63,670 bases of DNA. Origin: an uncultured Victivallis sp. Lineage in GTDB: Bacteria > Verrucomicrobiota > Lentisphaeria > Victivallales > Victivallaceae. A program made the position numbers and the translations under genes. The notes under the pieces were generated by a model. It searched no databases. It was not told the origin of the DNA and was given only the letters and a program-made list of their open reading frames with translations. The stretch covers positions 1-63,670 of the forward strand of contig CALXOA010000025.1 in assembly GCA_944389895.1 (NCBI GenBank), in the 5' to 3' direction. Positions 15,595-25,406 of this stretch are shown one piece after another. The stretch's first letter is position 1. Each line of letters begins with the position of its first letter.

Positions 15595-16848
15595 ATGAAC
15601 AATCGTCGGGTAGTAGTTACCGGTTACGGAGCGGTATCCTGCGTCGGCAACGATGTGCCGACTTTCTGGGAATCGCTTGTCAACGGCAGATGCGGGCTGG
15701 GGCCGATCACCCGGTTCGACGCGGCAGAGTACCGTACCCGGATCGCCGGTGAGGTCAAGGGGTTTGACGTCACCAGATACATGTCCCCCAAGGAGGCCAA
15801 ACGGCTGGACCTCTTCTGTCAGTACGCGATTGCCGCCAGTGATGAGGCGATGGAGAAGGCGGGGTTGCCGAAGGAACTGCGCGACAGCGGGATCGATCCC
15901 AGTCGAGTGGGTGTGATTGTTTCCAGCGGTATCGGCGGACTGCAGACGATGAGCGACCAGGATCGGCTTCTTCTGGAGCGCGGCCCCGGCAAGATCTCCC
16001 CGTTGTTGATCCCGATGATGATCGGCGATCTTGCTTCCGGGAACATTTCGATCCGTTACGGTGCGGGTGGGCCGAACCTCGGTCTGGTGACCGCCTGTTC
16101 CACCGGATGCCACTCGATCGGCGAGTCCTTCTGGGTGATCAAGCGTGACGATGCGGATGTGATGATCTGCGGCGGCGCGGAAGCCTCGGTGGTCGCGCTC
16201 GGCGTGGCGGGTTTCTGCGCGTTGAAGGCGATGAGCCAGCGTAACGACGATCCGTTGCATGCCAGTCGCCCCTTCGATCTGGATCGTGACGGTTTTGTGA
16301 TGAGCGAGGGTGCCGGTGTGTTGATCCTCGAAGAGCTCGAGCATGCGAAGAAACGTGGAGCGAACATCCTCGCGGAAGTGGTCGGTTACGGTGCAACCGG
16401 AGATGCCTACCATATCACCAGTCCCGCGCCGGATGGCGACGGTGGTGCCCGTGCGATTCAGATGGCAATGCGTCACGCCGGGCTGAATCCGGAGGACATC
16501 GATTACATCAACGCTCATGGCACTGCTACTGACCTCAACGACAAGTTTGAGACGATGTCGATCAAGCGTGCTCTCGGTGACGCGGCTTATAAAGTTGCGG
16601 TGAGCAGTACCAAGGGTACCACCGGTCATGCGCTCGGGGCTGCGGGGGGAATCGAGTCAATCGCCTGCATCCGGGCGATTGAGACCGGCATTGTTCCGCC
16701 GACCATCAACTACGAGACCCCTGATCCGGACTGCGATCTTGACATCACGCCGAATGTGGCTCGTGAGCGCAAGATCCGGGTTGCGCTGAACAGCAATCTC
16801 GGGTTCGGTGGCCACAATGGAGTGGTTATTTACAGGAAGTTCGAGTAA
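15595..16848 (+). CDS. fabF: 3-oxoacyl-[ACP] synthase II
   Basis: A 417-residue condensing enzyme that elongates acyl-ACP with malonyl-ACP. The Cys-His-His triad is Cys168 (TACSTG), His308 (NAHGTAT) and His345 (TTGHALGAAG), with Lys340 in SSTKG. The start at 15595 is chosen because AAGGAG lies 9 bp ahead; several in-frame ATGs further upstream (15562, 15577) have no such site. It follows the acpP terminator and ends in its own terminator. It closes the fatty-acid gene group. Confidence 0.96.
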   Translation: MNNRRVVVTGYGAVSCVGNDVPTFWESLVNGRCGLGPITRFDAAEYRTRIAGEVKGFDVTRYMSPKEAKRLDLFCQYAIAASDEAMEKAGLPKELRDSGIDPSRVGVIVSSGIGGLQTMSDQDRLLLERGPGKISPLLIPMMIGDLASGNISIRYGAGGPNLGLVTACSTGCHSIGESFWVIKRDDADVMICGGAEASVVALGVAGFCALKAMSQRNDDPLHASRPFDLDRDGFVMSEGAGVLILEELEHAKKRGANILAEVVGYGATGDAYHITSPAPDGDGGARAIQMAMRHAGLNPEDIDYINAHGTATDLNDKFETMSIKRALGDAAYKVAVSSTKGTTGHALGAAGGIESIACIRAIETGIVPPTINYETPDPDCDLDITPNVARERKIRVALNSNLGFGGHNGVVIYRKFE

Positions 16849-16856
16849 ACGGCTTC

Positions 16857-16892
16857 GGGCCGCCGCCGGAAATCCCGGAGGCGGCCCTTTTT
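16857..16892 (+). terminator. Terminator after fabF
   Basis: GGGCCGCC/GGCGGCCC with an inner CCGG/CCGG stem, loop AAATC, then TTTTT. It begins 8 bp after the fabF stop codon. Near-ideal intrinsic terminator. Confidence 0.9.
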
Positions 16893-16977
16893 GTACCCGG
16901 CCGACCGCAGGGGGATGGATGGCGAGCAGTTCCGGCGGCATGACTGGTGAATGTGTGCAAAAAAATACGAATTGCGG

Positions 16978-17005
16978 TTGTTTTTGTCCGGGAACGGGAT
17001 ATATT
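16978..17005 (+). promoter_or_regulatory. Promoter of the LysM lipoprotein gene
   Basis: TTGTTT (16978-16983), a 16 bp spacer and TATATT (17000-17005), 72 bp before the start codon and after the fabF terminator. Confidence 0.5.
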
Positions 17006-17077
17006 TTACTGACACGTGATTTCCGAATACGGTTCCTGCTCGCGGGACCCTCATTTTATCAGGAAAGGGAGAGATTG

Positions 17078-17668
17078 ATGAAACAGTTTGCATTCGCATT
17101 GACCGGTTTGATGTTTGCCGTATTTGCCGCCGGCTGCCGTCCCGAGCTTGCCCAGGTTCAATACGGATCTGAGGAGGCGCAGTGGGCTGAATATGTGGAT
17201 CGAAGCTATTCCGGTTTCCGCCCGCCCCGTACTGCGCCGCCGGCGATTGTAGACAAGGTTTCGCCGAAGCTGGTCGAAGAGGAGAACCGTGCTGCCGCCG
17301 AGGCGGAGGTTGCTCTTCCGCCCGCCACCGAGGATGTGGTCGAGGTCGAGACTGTTGTTGATACCGCCGCCGCCGATGCGACGGGAACGGTTACCGAGGA
17401 GGTACAGGAAACTGAAACCGTTGCCGTGGAAGGTCCCACGACAGAGCCTGATGCTGCCGGGACTGCCGGTTCCGGTACGGTGGAATCCGCGGCGGAGGCC
17501 GACGCTGTTACTTATGTGGTCAAGCCGGGAGATACGCTTTCACACATCGCTCAGAAGTTCTATAAGAGTGCCTCGAAGTACGATCTGATTCTGAAGGCGA
17601 ATCAGAATCTGCTCAAGGACCCGAAAGCGTTGCGGCCGGGAATGAAACTTCAGATTCCGCAGCTCTGA
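17078..17668 (+). CDS. LysM-domain lipoprotein
   Basis: A 196-residue predicted lipoprotein. The signal peptide ends in a lipobox FAAGC, giving lipid-modified Cys20. Residues about 60-145 are a low-complexity linker of Val, Glu, Thr, Ala and Pro without globular character. The last 50 residues form one LysM motif (VVKPGDTLSHIAQKFYKSA... LRPGMKLQIPQL) that binds peptidoglycan glycan strands. The likely arrangement is an outer-membrane anchor linked by a flexible arm to the cell wall. AGGAAAGGGAGAG precedes the ATG. It precedes phoH by 100 bp on the same strand and may share its transcript. No enzymatic domain is present. Confidence 0.88.
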   Translation: MKQFAFALTGLMFAVFAAGCRPELAQVQYGSEEAQWAEYVDRSYSGFRPPRTAPPAIVDKVSPKLVEEENRAAAEAEVALPPATEDVVEVETVVDTAAADATGTVTEEVQETETVAVEGPTTEPDAAGTAGSGTVESAAEADAVTYVVKPGDTLSHIAQKFYKSASKYDLILKANQNLLKDPKALRPGMKLQIPQL

Positions 17669-17768
17669 GCTGCGTACGCCCGTGTGGGCGGGGAAGGGGC
17701 GTCGGGAATGCGCTGCGGCATGTTCCGGGCGCCCTTTTCGCGGAGAATGGGGAGAGAGTGTACAGAGG

Positions 17769-18749
17769 ATGACGGACAATCGTTTTTACTTTGAGAAGGG
17801 GTTGACTCTTCATACCGCCTGCGCCGGTGACGAAGTCAGAAATCTGCGATATCTGGAAAATATCTTCGGCGTGAAGCTGGTTGCGCGCGACAACTGGGTG
17901 GAAATCTCGGGTGATGAGGAAGCTACCGGCCGGGTGAAGGCGTTTCTTGCGGAGCTCTCCCGTTTTTATGAGTTGCGTCGTCATCAGCTGGAAACGCGTG
18001 ATTTTGAATTTCTGTGCCGTTCCTTCCGCGATCGACGCGAACAGGATCTGCACGATCTCTGGAATGAGCGAATCGCGGTCAGCCCCAAAAAGCGTGAGGT
18101 GTTGCCGCGGTCGCGGCGCCAGCTTGATTATGTGCGGGCAATGCGCAGCCGCGATATGGTATTCGGCATTGGTCCGGCCGGGACCGGGAAAACCTACCTC
18201 GCGATGGCGATGGCGGTTTCCGCCTTTCTGAAGGGAGAGGTGAGCCGGATCGTATTGACTCGTCCGGCTCGTGAATCCGGTGAGAATCTTGGTTTTCTGC
18301 CCGGCAGCCTGGAAGAGAAGATCATGCCGTATCTGCGTCCATTGTATGATGCGTTGTATGACATGCTGGGAAATGATGAGGTGACGCCCCTGATTGAGCG
18401 CGGAGTGATCGAGGTTGCACCGCTCGCCTTCATGCGCGGGCGCACCCTCAACAATGCCTTCATCATTCTCGACGAGGCACAGAATACCACTGTCGAACAG
18501 ATGTTGATGTTTCTGACCCGGATGGGGTTCAACTCCAAATGCGTCATCACCGGCGACCCGTCACAATCGGATCTCGGGCCCCGCGAGGAATCCGGCTTGC
18601 GCCGTGCTCTCTCCACGCTGAAAGCGATTCCCGAGATCGGTATATGTTCCTTCGGTACCGGGGATGTGGTGCGCCATGCGCTGCTTGAAAAGATCATTGT
18701 CGCTTACGCCGGGGAACCGGGACCGGAGAAACTGGTTCAATCATGTTGA
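17769..18749 (+). CDS. phoH: PhoH-like ATPase (YbeZ)
   Basis: A 326-residue P-loop NTPase of the PhoH family. The N-terminal 100 residues hold a KH-like RNA-binding segment. Walker A is GPAGTGKT (about 135-142), and Walker B is in FIILDEAQN, followed by the family's TRMGFNSKCVITGDPSQSDL. In many bacteria it works with the YbeY endoribonuclease in 16S rRNA maturation and ribosome quality control. The order phoH, 7TM-HD gene, ybeY is conserved widely and is found here with overlaps. The start at 17769 follows GAGAG/AGAGG. The stop overlaps the next start by 7 bp. Confidence 0.93.
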   Translation: MTDNRFYFEKGLTLHTACAGDEVRNLRYLENIFGVKLVARDNWVEISGDEEATGRVKAFLAELSRFYELRRHQLETRDFEFLCRSFRDRREQDLHDLWNERIAVSPKKREVLPRSRRQLDYVRAMRSRDMVFGIGPAGTGKTYLAMAMAVSAFLKGEVSRIVLTRPARESGENLGFLPGSLEEKIMPYLRPLYDALYDMLGNDEVTPLIERGVIEVAPLAFMRGRTLNNAFIILDEAQNTTVEQMLMFLTRMGFNSKCVITGDPSQSDLGPREESGLRRALSTLKAIPEIGICSFGTGDVVRHALLEKIIVAYAGEPGPEKLVQSC

Positions 18750-21160
18750 AATCATTCAAACTTCTATTTCAGAAATTCCGTGCCCGGCACGATCTCAAAC
18801 GCCGGGGGATCGTCAGCCCCCGGCCGTTGATCGATGTGGAGAAGTTGACTGCGATTCTCGACCGTTCTCCCGCTCCGGCGATCTTCATGCTGGTGATGGT
18901 ATGGGCGGTGAGTTCCGTACTGTTGACGATGAATACCCGCCAGCTTCTGATGGACCCCAATGACTGGGTGGACGGTCAGAAGGCCCCCCGGAGCATTCAT
19001 GCGAACTTCGAGTTTAATTACATCGATCTGGATGATGTCGAGAAGGCACGCCGTCAGGCGGAGGAGGCGCAGCCGGAGTTTTTCCGGATCAATGCTGAGC
19101 GCAGCAAGGCGATTTCCCGCAGATTCAACGACTACTTTCTGCAGATTGCCGAAAGGGAACAGCTGGAGCGGCAGGGCCGGAAATATCTCCCCGCCTCTGA
19201 TTCCGAGGCTGCCCGGCTGGCTGCCGAAACTCCGGTTGGGTTGACCGCGTCGCTCAGCAGTTACTACAGCGGGGGAGATCGTGACGAATACCGGGAATTT
19301 GAAAGCACGCTTGCAGATCTGCTGCGGACCGGGATCATTGCCGCCGCCGACAAGGGGGCGCGGAGTGTCGGCCAGAGAATCCGGGTCATCGATCAGGGTG
19401 GTCGCACCGGTCTGCGGGAACGTGCCGTGCCTGCAGTACCCTCTCCGGTCGAGGCGGCGGCGGAACTTGCCGCGAAGTTTTATCCGGCCCTCGGCCGTAC
19501 CGACATCAACACCCGCCTTGCGAAAGAGTTTACCGCGATTGCCACGCAGTTGATCGGCCCCGGAGGAAACCTGGATTACGATGCCGACCAGACGGCTCAG
19601 GGGCGTGAAGAGGCCCGCAACAAGGCGACCGTTCCGCCGAAAACCCGGGAGAAGGGCGATCAGCTGGTGCGCAAGGGGGATACCGTGACGCCGGCGATGC
19701 GCCGGATGTTACTCGACTATACCCGGATCGAACAACAGGCAAGCACGATTGATGCCGAACTGGCTTTCCTGGTACAGAACATGCTCTGGAGCATGGTGTT
19801 GATCATCTTTGCCGCATTTTACCTCTACCATCTGCATCCGGAAGTGGTGAAAGTCAACAAACGGATCACGCTGGTCGGACTGGTGGTGATTCTGGCGCTG
19901 CTGGCAAACTACTTCATGATCTATTTTTTCAATTACAACGTCAGCGAGAGCCCGGATCTCAACGGTGCGCTGGTTGCCGACGTGATTCCAATCACGCTTG
20001 CCGCGGTGCTGCTGGCGGTGATTTTCGGTTACCGGGTTGCATTGTGTGCCGGTTTCTTCGTCGCGTCGATCACTGCGATGATGGTGGTTCCGGAGCGGGC
20101 TTTCGAGCTGGCGCTCAAAGGGATGGTGATCTCTTCGCTCGCCGCTCTTGCGGTTCGTTCGGCAACCAATTACCGGACCTATTTCATGCGCATTGTCGGT
20201 TCGGTGTTTCCGCTGACCTGGTTGTTGAATCTGAATCTCTTCAATCCGCACGATCCGGCGTTTCTGCAGCAGCTCGCCGACGGAACCGTGCTTGCGCTCG
20301 GCAACGCATTTGTGACCGGATTGCTTTCTCTGGTGCTGATTTTCATTTTTGAGATCGTTTTCAACGTCAGTACCAACATGGCGCTGATGGTGCTCTGTGA
20401 CTATAACCACCCGCTGCTGGAGCGGTTGAAGCGCGAGGCGCCGGGTACCTTTTTTCACAGCCTGATGGTTGCAACGCTGGTTGAGGATGCCGCCCGGGCA
20501 ATCGGAGCGAACCCGCTGAAGGCCAAGGCTGGAGCTCTCTTTCACGATATCGGCAAGTTGTCGATGCCGCAATACTTCACCGAGAACAATCTTGACAGCG
20601 CCAACCAGCACCTGAATTTGAATCCGCAGATGAGCAGCATCATCATCCGCGATCACGTGAAGGAAGGACTCTCACTGGCGCGCCAGTACCGGATGTGCCG
20701 GACGGTTCGCGACGCGATCAGCCAGCACCACGGCAACGACCTTGTCCACTACTTCTACACCAAGGCGCTGGGGGAGAAGCGGAATAACAACGCACCGGTG
20801 CTTGAGTCGCAATTCCGCTACAACGGCGAACCGCCGCAGGATCGCGAAATGGCGATCATCAGCCTTGCCGACGCATGTGAGGCGGCAAGCCGGTCGCTCG
20901 ACAAGCCGTCGGCAGCCAAGATTGAGGCGTTGGTCAACGGTATCTTCCTGAAGCGTTTTCAGGATGGGCAGCTCAATCGCGCGCATATCACGCTTGCCGA
21001 ACTTGACACAGTCCGTCAGAGTTTTATCAATACCCTGATCAGCATGAAACACGGCCGGATCGCCTATCATCGTGATCCGGCTGAAGGAGTCGCGTCGAAC
21101 CATGAATCGTCTGCACAGCAGCTGGGAGACGAGGCGTCTTCCAAGGCCGAAGAAAAGTGA
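18743..21160 (+). CDS. pgpH: 7TM-HD phosphohydrolase (cyclic-di-AMP phosphodiesterase PgpH type)
   Basis: An 805-residue membrane enzyme. A first membrane helix (about 46-66) is followed by a large extracytoplasmic domain (about 70-335), seven membrane helices (about 340-550), and a cytoplasmic HD domain with FFHSLMVATLVEDAA, ALFHDIGK (the His-Asp pair), IIRDHVKEG and ISQHHGN. This is the PgpH/YqfF layout; characterised members hydrolyse cyclic-di-AMP. The segment MPQYFTENN after the HD pair is typical. It overlaps phoH by 7 bp at its start and ybeY by 59 bp at its end, so the three are translationally linked. Confidence 0.92.
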   Translation: MLKSFKLLFQKFRARHDLKRRGIVSPRPLIDVEKLTAILDRSPAPAIFMLVMVWAVSSVLLTMNTRQLLMDPNDWVDGQKAPRSIHANFEFNYIDLDDVEKARRQAEEAQPEFFRINAERSKAISRRFNDYFLQIAEREQLERQGRKYLPASDSEAARLAAETPVGLTASLSSYYSGGDRDEYREFESTLADLLRTGIIAAADKGARSVGQRIRVIDQGGRTGLRERAVPAVPSPVEAAAELAAKFYPALGRTDINTRLAKEFTAIATQLIGPGGNLDYDADQTAQGREEARNKATVPPKTREKGDQLVRKGDTVTPAMRRMLLDYTRIEQQASTIDAELAFLVQNMLWSMVLIIFAAFYLYHLHPEVVKVNKRITLVGLVVILALLANYFMIYFFNYNVSESPDLNGALVADVIPITLAAVLLAVIFGYRVALCAGFFVASITAMMVVPERAFELALKGMVISSLAALAVRSATNYRTYFMRIVGSVFPLTWLLNLNLFNPHDPAFLQQLADGTVLALGNAFVTGLLSLVLIFIFEIVFNVSTNMALMVLCDYNHPLLERLKREAPGTFFHSLMVATLVEDAARAIGANPLKAKAGALFHDIGKLSMPQYFTENNLDSANQHLNLNPQMSSIIIRDHVKEGLSLARQYRMCRTVRDAISQHHGNDLVHYFYTKALGEKRNNNAPVLESQFRYNGEPPQDREMAIISLADACEAASRSLDKPSAAKIEALVNGIFLKRFQDGQLNRAHITLAELDTVRQSFINTLISMKHGRIAYHRDPAEGVASNHESSAQQLGDEASSKAEEK

Positions 21161-21587
21161 ACTTGTAAAACTGGCCCGGCGTGCCGCTGAGCTTGCGGGC
21201 TTGCCTGAGGATTTCGACTGGGATCTTGACGTCCGTTTCGTCGGTGACCGCGCGATGACCGAGGCCAACCGCCGGTTCGTGGGGCACGAGGGAACCACCG
21301 ACGTGATCACCTTCAGTTACTTTGACGATCCCGGATCCCTGTTCCCCGGCGAACCTGCGGTGGAACTGATCATCTGCGTCGATGCGGCACTTCGTGAGGG
21401 AGCTGTGCGTGCGGATTCAAGTTATGCCCGCGAAATGGTGCTCTACCTGGTTCACGGGCTGTTGCATTCGGCCGGGGAAGATGATCTTACGCCGGGGCCA
21501 CGCCGCCGGATGCGTCGCCGGGAACGGGAGGTCCTCGGTGTGCTTGAACTCGAATTTGACTTCGGGGCGCTTTTCCCGTCGGCTTGA
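21102..21587 (+). CDS. ybeY: YbeY-type rRNA maturation endoribonuclease, altered metal site
   Basis: A 161-residue member of the UPF0054/YbeY family, which trims the 16S rRNA 3' end. The fold markers VRFVGDRAMTEANRRFVGHEGTTDVITFSY and LVHGLLHSAGEDD are clear. The zinc motif normally reads HGxLHLxGxDH; here the third histidine is aspartate (HGLLHSAGEDD), leaving two His and a potential Asp ligand. The start at 21102 lies inside pgpH, with AAGGAG 12 bp ahead. It may still bind metal through the Asp, or may have weakened activity. Its position behind phoH-pgpH strongly supports the identity. Confidence 0.9.
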   Translation: MNRLHSSWETRRLPRPKKSELVKLARRAAELAGLPEDFDWDLDVRFVGDRAMTEANRRFVGHEGTTDVITFSYFDDPGSLFPGEPAVELIICVDAALREGAVRADSSYAREMVLYLVHGLLHSAGEDDLTPGPRRRMRRREREVLGVLELEFDFGALFPSA

Positions 21588-21781
21588 GTCGTTTTTTCTC
21601 CGGATTCCGGATCATTGGACCGGCGAAGGTCACTCCTTTTTCGTATCAGGAAAGTTGTGGATCACGAAAACGGGTTCATGATCGAGGAATCCGGTTGTTG
21701 TCGGGCCGATTGAAACCGTTCCCCCGATCTCCCGGGAGACGGTACTTTCCGGGGCCGAAGAGATTTTCTGTTTTCAGACTC

Positions 21782-24757
21782 CTATCTTTCGGTTTTTACA
21801 CCGGATATCGCCAGCAGGATTGGAATTGCGGACTGCCGGTTGGAAACAAAGTCAATCCGGCTGATCGTTTTTCCCGGGCTCGGATTGACCCATTCAAAGA
21901 CGCGCAGATATTTGATCCGATATTGATAGACGGTGTAATTGTAGGTCGGGATTGCCGCCACGCGCGTTGTTTCCGATGGGCCCGGCGGCAGCCACCAGTC
22001 GCCGTTGTTCACGCCACTCTCCAGCGGAATATGAAGTTTTTCGCCATCGGCATAGGTGATTACATATTCTCCCATGATTCCGGCACGTTCCCCCCAGGCG
22101 CAGGAGTTGAAGAAGTAGAGCCGTTGTGCTTTTTCATTCACCGGGATATTTCGTACTGCCCGGGGAAAGTTCACCGCGTGGGGACTGGCCAGGGTTATGA
22201 TTGAGGTTCCGTTGTTCCGGGTCGGATCTATGATATCGAATGGAACCCCGCAATAACTTCTTTTGCCAAGCGGCATGTCACGCATGTCGTTGTAGGGCCC
22301 TCCGTCGCACCAGCCGCCTGTCCCGTCGGAGGCGACCTCATCGGCAAAGCCCATATTGGTGAATTTCCGCAGATCGACCTGAAACCAGGCGTCATCATCC
22401 TGTTGCGCGGCGAACTCGAAAGCCGCTTTCCGCGACTCCAGGAAACGACGTTCTTCCCGCAACTGTTCCTCACTCTTCCGTGCGGATTCACTGATGTACA
22501 AGCCTTGCAGGGAGCCTTTCTTCAACCATGGTATGATTTCCCCGGCGCCCTTGTTTTTCACACGCAGGTAGGTGGGATAGTAGCCGATGCCCAGTTCCCG
22601 GACCGGACTTTCGGGAAGATCGATGGAATTTCCCAGCAGGTCAAAATATTCAACAGGAAAGTCCTCTGCAGGGAGAACCAGCCGGGCATTTTGTTCCAGT
22701 TCCAGCAGAGTCCACAGTACCACGACGGCCCCTTCGGGGGAGTCGAAGAGCAGGCAACGAACGTAGGGACTGTATTCAATTCTTTCCCGGAAGGAGGCGG
22801 AACCGAGGAAATTACACATTGCTGCATGGGCGTAGAAAGTTGGTTTGGGCGCGCCCGTGTGTTCGATCATGCTTTCTGCGCGATTGTTTTCATGGTAATC
22901 GTATCCCCAATGGCGCATACGCCACCAGAACAGTCTGTCAATACCCCGGCTGCGCCCGATGAGCCAACTGCGTACCAGATCGGCCGCTCCCAGTTTCGAG
23001 GCTTTCACACTGTTGATTTCATCGTGCAGATTTGCGTCGAGGAGAAACGATGGTGATCCACCGCCGCCTTCAGACATCCAGACCGGAACTTTTCTGCCAT
23101 AAGACTCCATCAGAGTGAAAAGTTTTCCAATCCAGGAATTGAGCTCTTCACTGTTGATCGTTGCGATGGCATCCTGATCCAGTCCGTGAATGCTGAGTAT
23201 GTCCAGATGATTCAGCAAACCGCGTTTGAACGCTTCCTCGAGCCAGGGCCAGCTGTACAAGTTGATTCCTCCGCCTCCCACGACAAGACAATCCGGATCT
23301 TCCGCCTTCACCGCTTTGTAGATCACCTTTGACATTTCGACATACTCTTTGACGGAACCTTTCCAGAAGAGATCCACATGGGGTTCGTTCCAGACCTCAT
23401 AGGCGCGGATGCGCCCCTTGTAATGTCGCACCGTTTCCCGGACATAGCGTTCAACGTCCTTCAAATTTGCCGGAGGATAGCCCCATGCCGGTCTCCAGAT
23501 GGATGGATCCGAACGGGGAACCAACGCATTCGCCTTGACTTCTCCGGGGGCATTCGAGGCCCATGGGGGAGTGGCCTCAAACCCGCCCATGATCTGAAAG
23601 CCTCGTGAAATTGCCAGGTCAATGGCTTCATCCCGCCAATGATATTGGCCCGGTTGCGGCTCTACCCCTGCCCAATAGGTTGCCAGATCCATGTCATGCA
23701 GCCGCAGCCAGCCCGCTCCGGAGAGGGTGGCCAGATGCAGATGAGGGGGATCCAGAATCGACGAGATTCCGAAGTGGGAGTTTGGATCCGGCATTTTACG
23801 AACGAGAGGCAATGCGCCGAAAACCGTTTCCGCCAGCAATTCCCGGTTGGAATTATGCAACTCGGCCCGGTAAGGACCGGCAGCCGGAAGCGGAAATGCG
23901 ATTCTTCCGGCTGTTTCAGCTCCGGAAACTGTTTTCTGAAAGACAATCCGATCCCAGAAGTCGACTACTCTGAGAAACAGGTCTTCGGTCTGCGGCATTC
24001 GTGTATCGCTCTTCAACTGCAGTTCCACTGTGGAAGAGACCGGATAAATCATCGATACAGGCGCGTTTTTCAGTAAAACAGTCCAGTCTTTTCTCTGTTT
24101 TTCCGATGAGGTTTCCGGAAGGGTGTGGCGCGGAGCCGTACCGCTGAGCTTGATGAAATCGTCTGGTTCCAATTCGGAAATCTCGAGACTCATCCAGCGG
24201 ATATTGCTCTGCCAGGAGCCGTGGAGCTTCAGATTCCTGCGGGGAATGAACTTAGCTTCCCCGGAGAAGACCATCTGATCGTTGACGAGGACTTTCAGGC
24301 TGTTCCCTGACAAGGCCAGGAGGATGTGTTCATCCTGATTCGGAAAGTTCAGGGAAAGTTCAGTACTGTTCAATTCCGATCTGTCAGACGCAAGCAAAGT
24401 CGCCTTTTTCTCCTGCGGGAAGATTTGCAGCAAAGTACCGTTCGGAATGGATATCCCGAACCAGTTTCCGCCCCGGTTCCAGCGGACTCTGATTTTCAGA
24501 ATACAATTGTTCCAGTTGGAGTTTCCAAATTCAATGGTGGGATTGTGCGCTTTGGAGTTCATTTTCAGGGTGCCGTTTTCGAATTGATATTCGCTGCCGG
24601 CGCCCCTGGCACAATAAACTCCGGGCAATCCCCGGGCTGTTCCGTCGGGAAATCGTGTGAAATAATTTCCCGAAGAGTTGCTGTTTCCCGCCGGAAGCCG
24701 GATGAAACAAAAACTCAGGATGACGAGACCGACCCGGAACATCAACATTCTTTTCAT
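21782..24757 (-). CDS. Exported clan GH-A glycoside hydrolase (GH39/GH5-like) with accessory domains
   Basis: A 991-residue secreted enzyme. A short signal segment (about 1-24) leads to a beta-sandwich region (30-200), a second module (220-320) and a TIM barrel (about 325-680). The barrel has the acid/base Glu458 in YEVWNEPH and the likely nucleophile Glu563 in WMSEGGGG, the retaining clan GH-A arrangement. The substrate cannot be named. Residues about 760-985 form a C-terminal module that also occurs in the GH2 protein at 31035 (shared PLG, GDWW/GDWY and W-x-NPxP landmarks). It starts 15 bp behind a pseudopilin gene and lies in the same operon as a GntR/LacI regulator. Base composition is closer to 50% GC than that of the neighbours. 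Confidence 0.82.
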   Translation of the reverse strand: MKRMLMFRVGLVILSFCFIRLPAGNSNSSGNYFTRFPDGTARGLPGVYCARGAGSEYQFENGTLKMNSKAHNPTIEFGNSNWNNCILKIRVRWNRGGNWFGISIPNGTLLQIFPQEKKATLLASDRSELNSTELSLNFPNQDEHILLALSGNSLKVLVNDQMVFSGEAKFIPRRNLKLHGSWQSNIRWMSLEISELEPDDFIKLSGTAPRHTLPETSSEKQRKDWTVLLKNAPVSMIYPVSSTVELQLKSDTRMPQTEDLFLRVVDFWDRIVFQKTVSGAETAGRIAFPLPAAGPYRAELHNSNRELLAETVFGALPLVRKMPDPNSHFGISSILDPPHLHLATLSGAGWLRLHDMDLATYWAGVEPQPGQYHWRDEAIDLAISRGFQIMGGFEATPPWASNAPGEVKANALVPRSDPSIWRPAWGYPPANLKDVERYVRETVRHYKGRIRAYEVWNEPHVDLFWKGSVKEYVEMSKVIYKAVKAEDPDCLVVGGGGINLYSWPWLEEAFKRGLLNHLDILSIHGLDQDAIATINSEELNSWIGKLFTLMESYGRKVPVWMSEGGGGSPSFLLDANLHDEINSVKASKLGAADLVRSWLIGRSRGIDRLFWWRMRHWGYDYHENNRAESMIEHTGAPKPTFYAHAAMCNFLGSASFRERIEYSPYVRCLLFDSPEGAVVVLWTLLELEQNARLVLPAEDFPVEYFDLLGNSIDLPESPVRELGIGYYPTYLRVKNKGAGEIIPWLKKGSLQGLYISESARKSEEQLREERRFLESRKAAFEFAAQQDDDAWFQVDLRKFTNMGFADEVASDGTGGWCDGGPYNDMRDMPLGKRSYCGVPFDIIDPTRNNGTSIITLASPHAVNFPRAVRNIPVNEKAQRLYFFNSCAWGERAGIMGEYVITYADGEKLHIPLESGVNNGDWWLPPGPSETTRVAAIPTYNYTVYQYRIKYLRVFEWVNPSPGKTISRIDFVSNRQSAIPILLAISGVKTER

Positions 24758-24772
24758 TTCTGATTCTTTCTC

Positions 24773-25360
24773 TTACCAGTCGTCACGTGCACGTCCCTGG
24801 ATTCCCGTATCACGATACCAGGCGCTGTGTCCATCGACGAAATTGACATTGTAACCGCTGGAATGCCAGGTCGGAACCCAGGCTCCCAGTTCCCAGCAGC
24901 AGTCCGCCAACAGAGGAGAGCGGCCCGGTGATTGAACCCTCGTTATCTTCCAGGCCGGTGTCGGGGTCGAGAAGTTGTGGAACCGGGCCGACGTATAACT
25001 TGCCGCCTCAAAACCCGGAATTGTCCCGTCCCATGCTCCTCTGTCCGAAGGACAGTGCCAGATGTTTTCATCCGGGATGTAAGGTTCTATCTGTTCCAGA
25101 ATGACCCGGAACGGGTACCATGCACCGGGATCCCGGTTGAAGTAGAAGTGTTTCTGACCGTAACCGATGCCGTAATCGTTGTGATCGTTGGCATATTGCA
25201 GGGAGGCCAGGCCGATCTGGCGCAATTTGCTCAGACAGTCGGCCTGCTGTGCCTTTGCACGTGCTTTATTCAGTGCGGGCAGAAGCATGGCGGCAAGAAT
25301 CGCAATGATCGCAATTACAATCAGAAGTTCTATCAATGTGAAGAATTTCGTCTTTCTCAT
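24773..25360 (-). CDS. Pseudopilin with H-X9-DG motif (glycosidase-operon type)
   Basis: A 195-residue prepilin-like protein. After MRKTK comes the peptidase site and hydrophobic helix [20 protein letters not shown], then a helix [20 protein letters not shown] and a compact domain ending in His-x9-Asp-Gly ([12 protein letters not shown]), the mark of a pseudopilin family that is hugely expanded in Lentisphaerota and Planctomycetota. Four other Cys may form disulfides. AAGGAG 11 bp upstream supports the start at 25360. It lies between a regulator and a secreted glycosidase. A plausible but unproven idea is that it helps the enzyme pass through, or stay attached to, a type II secretion-like machine. 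Confidence 0.88.
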   Translation of the reverse strand: MRKTKFFTLIELLIVIAIIAILAAMLLPALNKARAKAQQADCLSKLRQIGLASLQYANDHNDYGIGYGQKHFYFNRDPGAWYPFRVILEQIEPYIPDENIWHCPSDRGAWDGTIPGFEAASYTSARFHNFSTPTPAWKITRVQSPGRSPLLADCCWELGAWVPTWHSSGYNVNFVDGHSAWYRDTGIQGRARDDW

Positions 25361-25406
25361 ACCGGTTATTTCTCCTTGTAAACAGGTTGGACTGTGGCCG
25401 CTGCGA

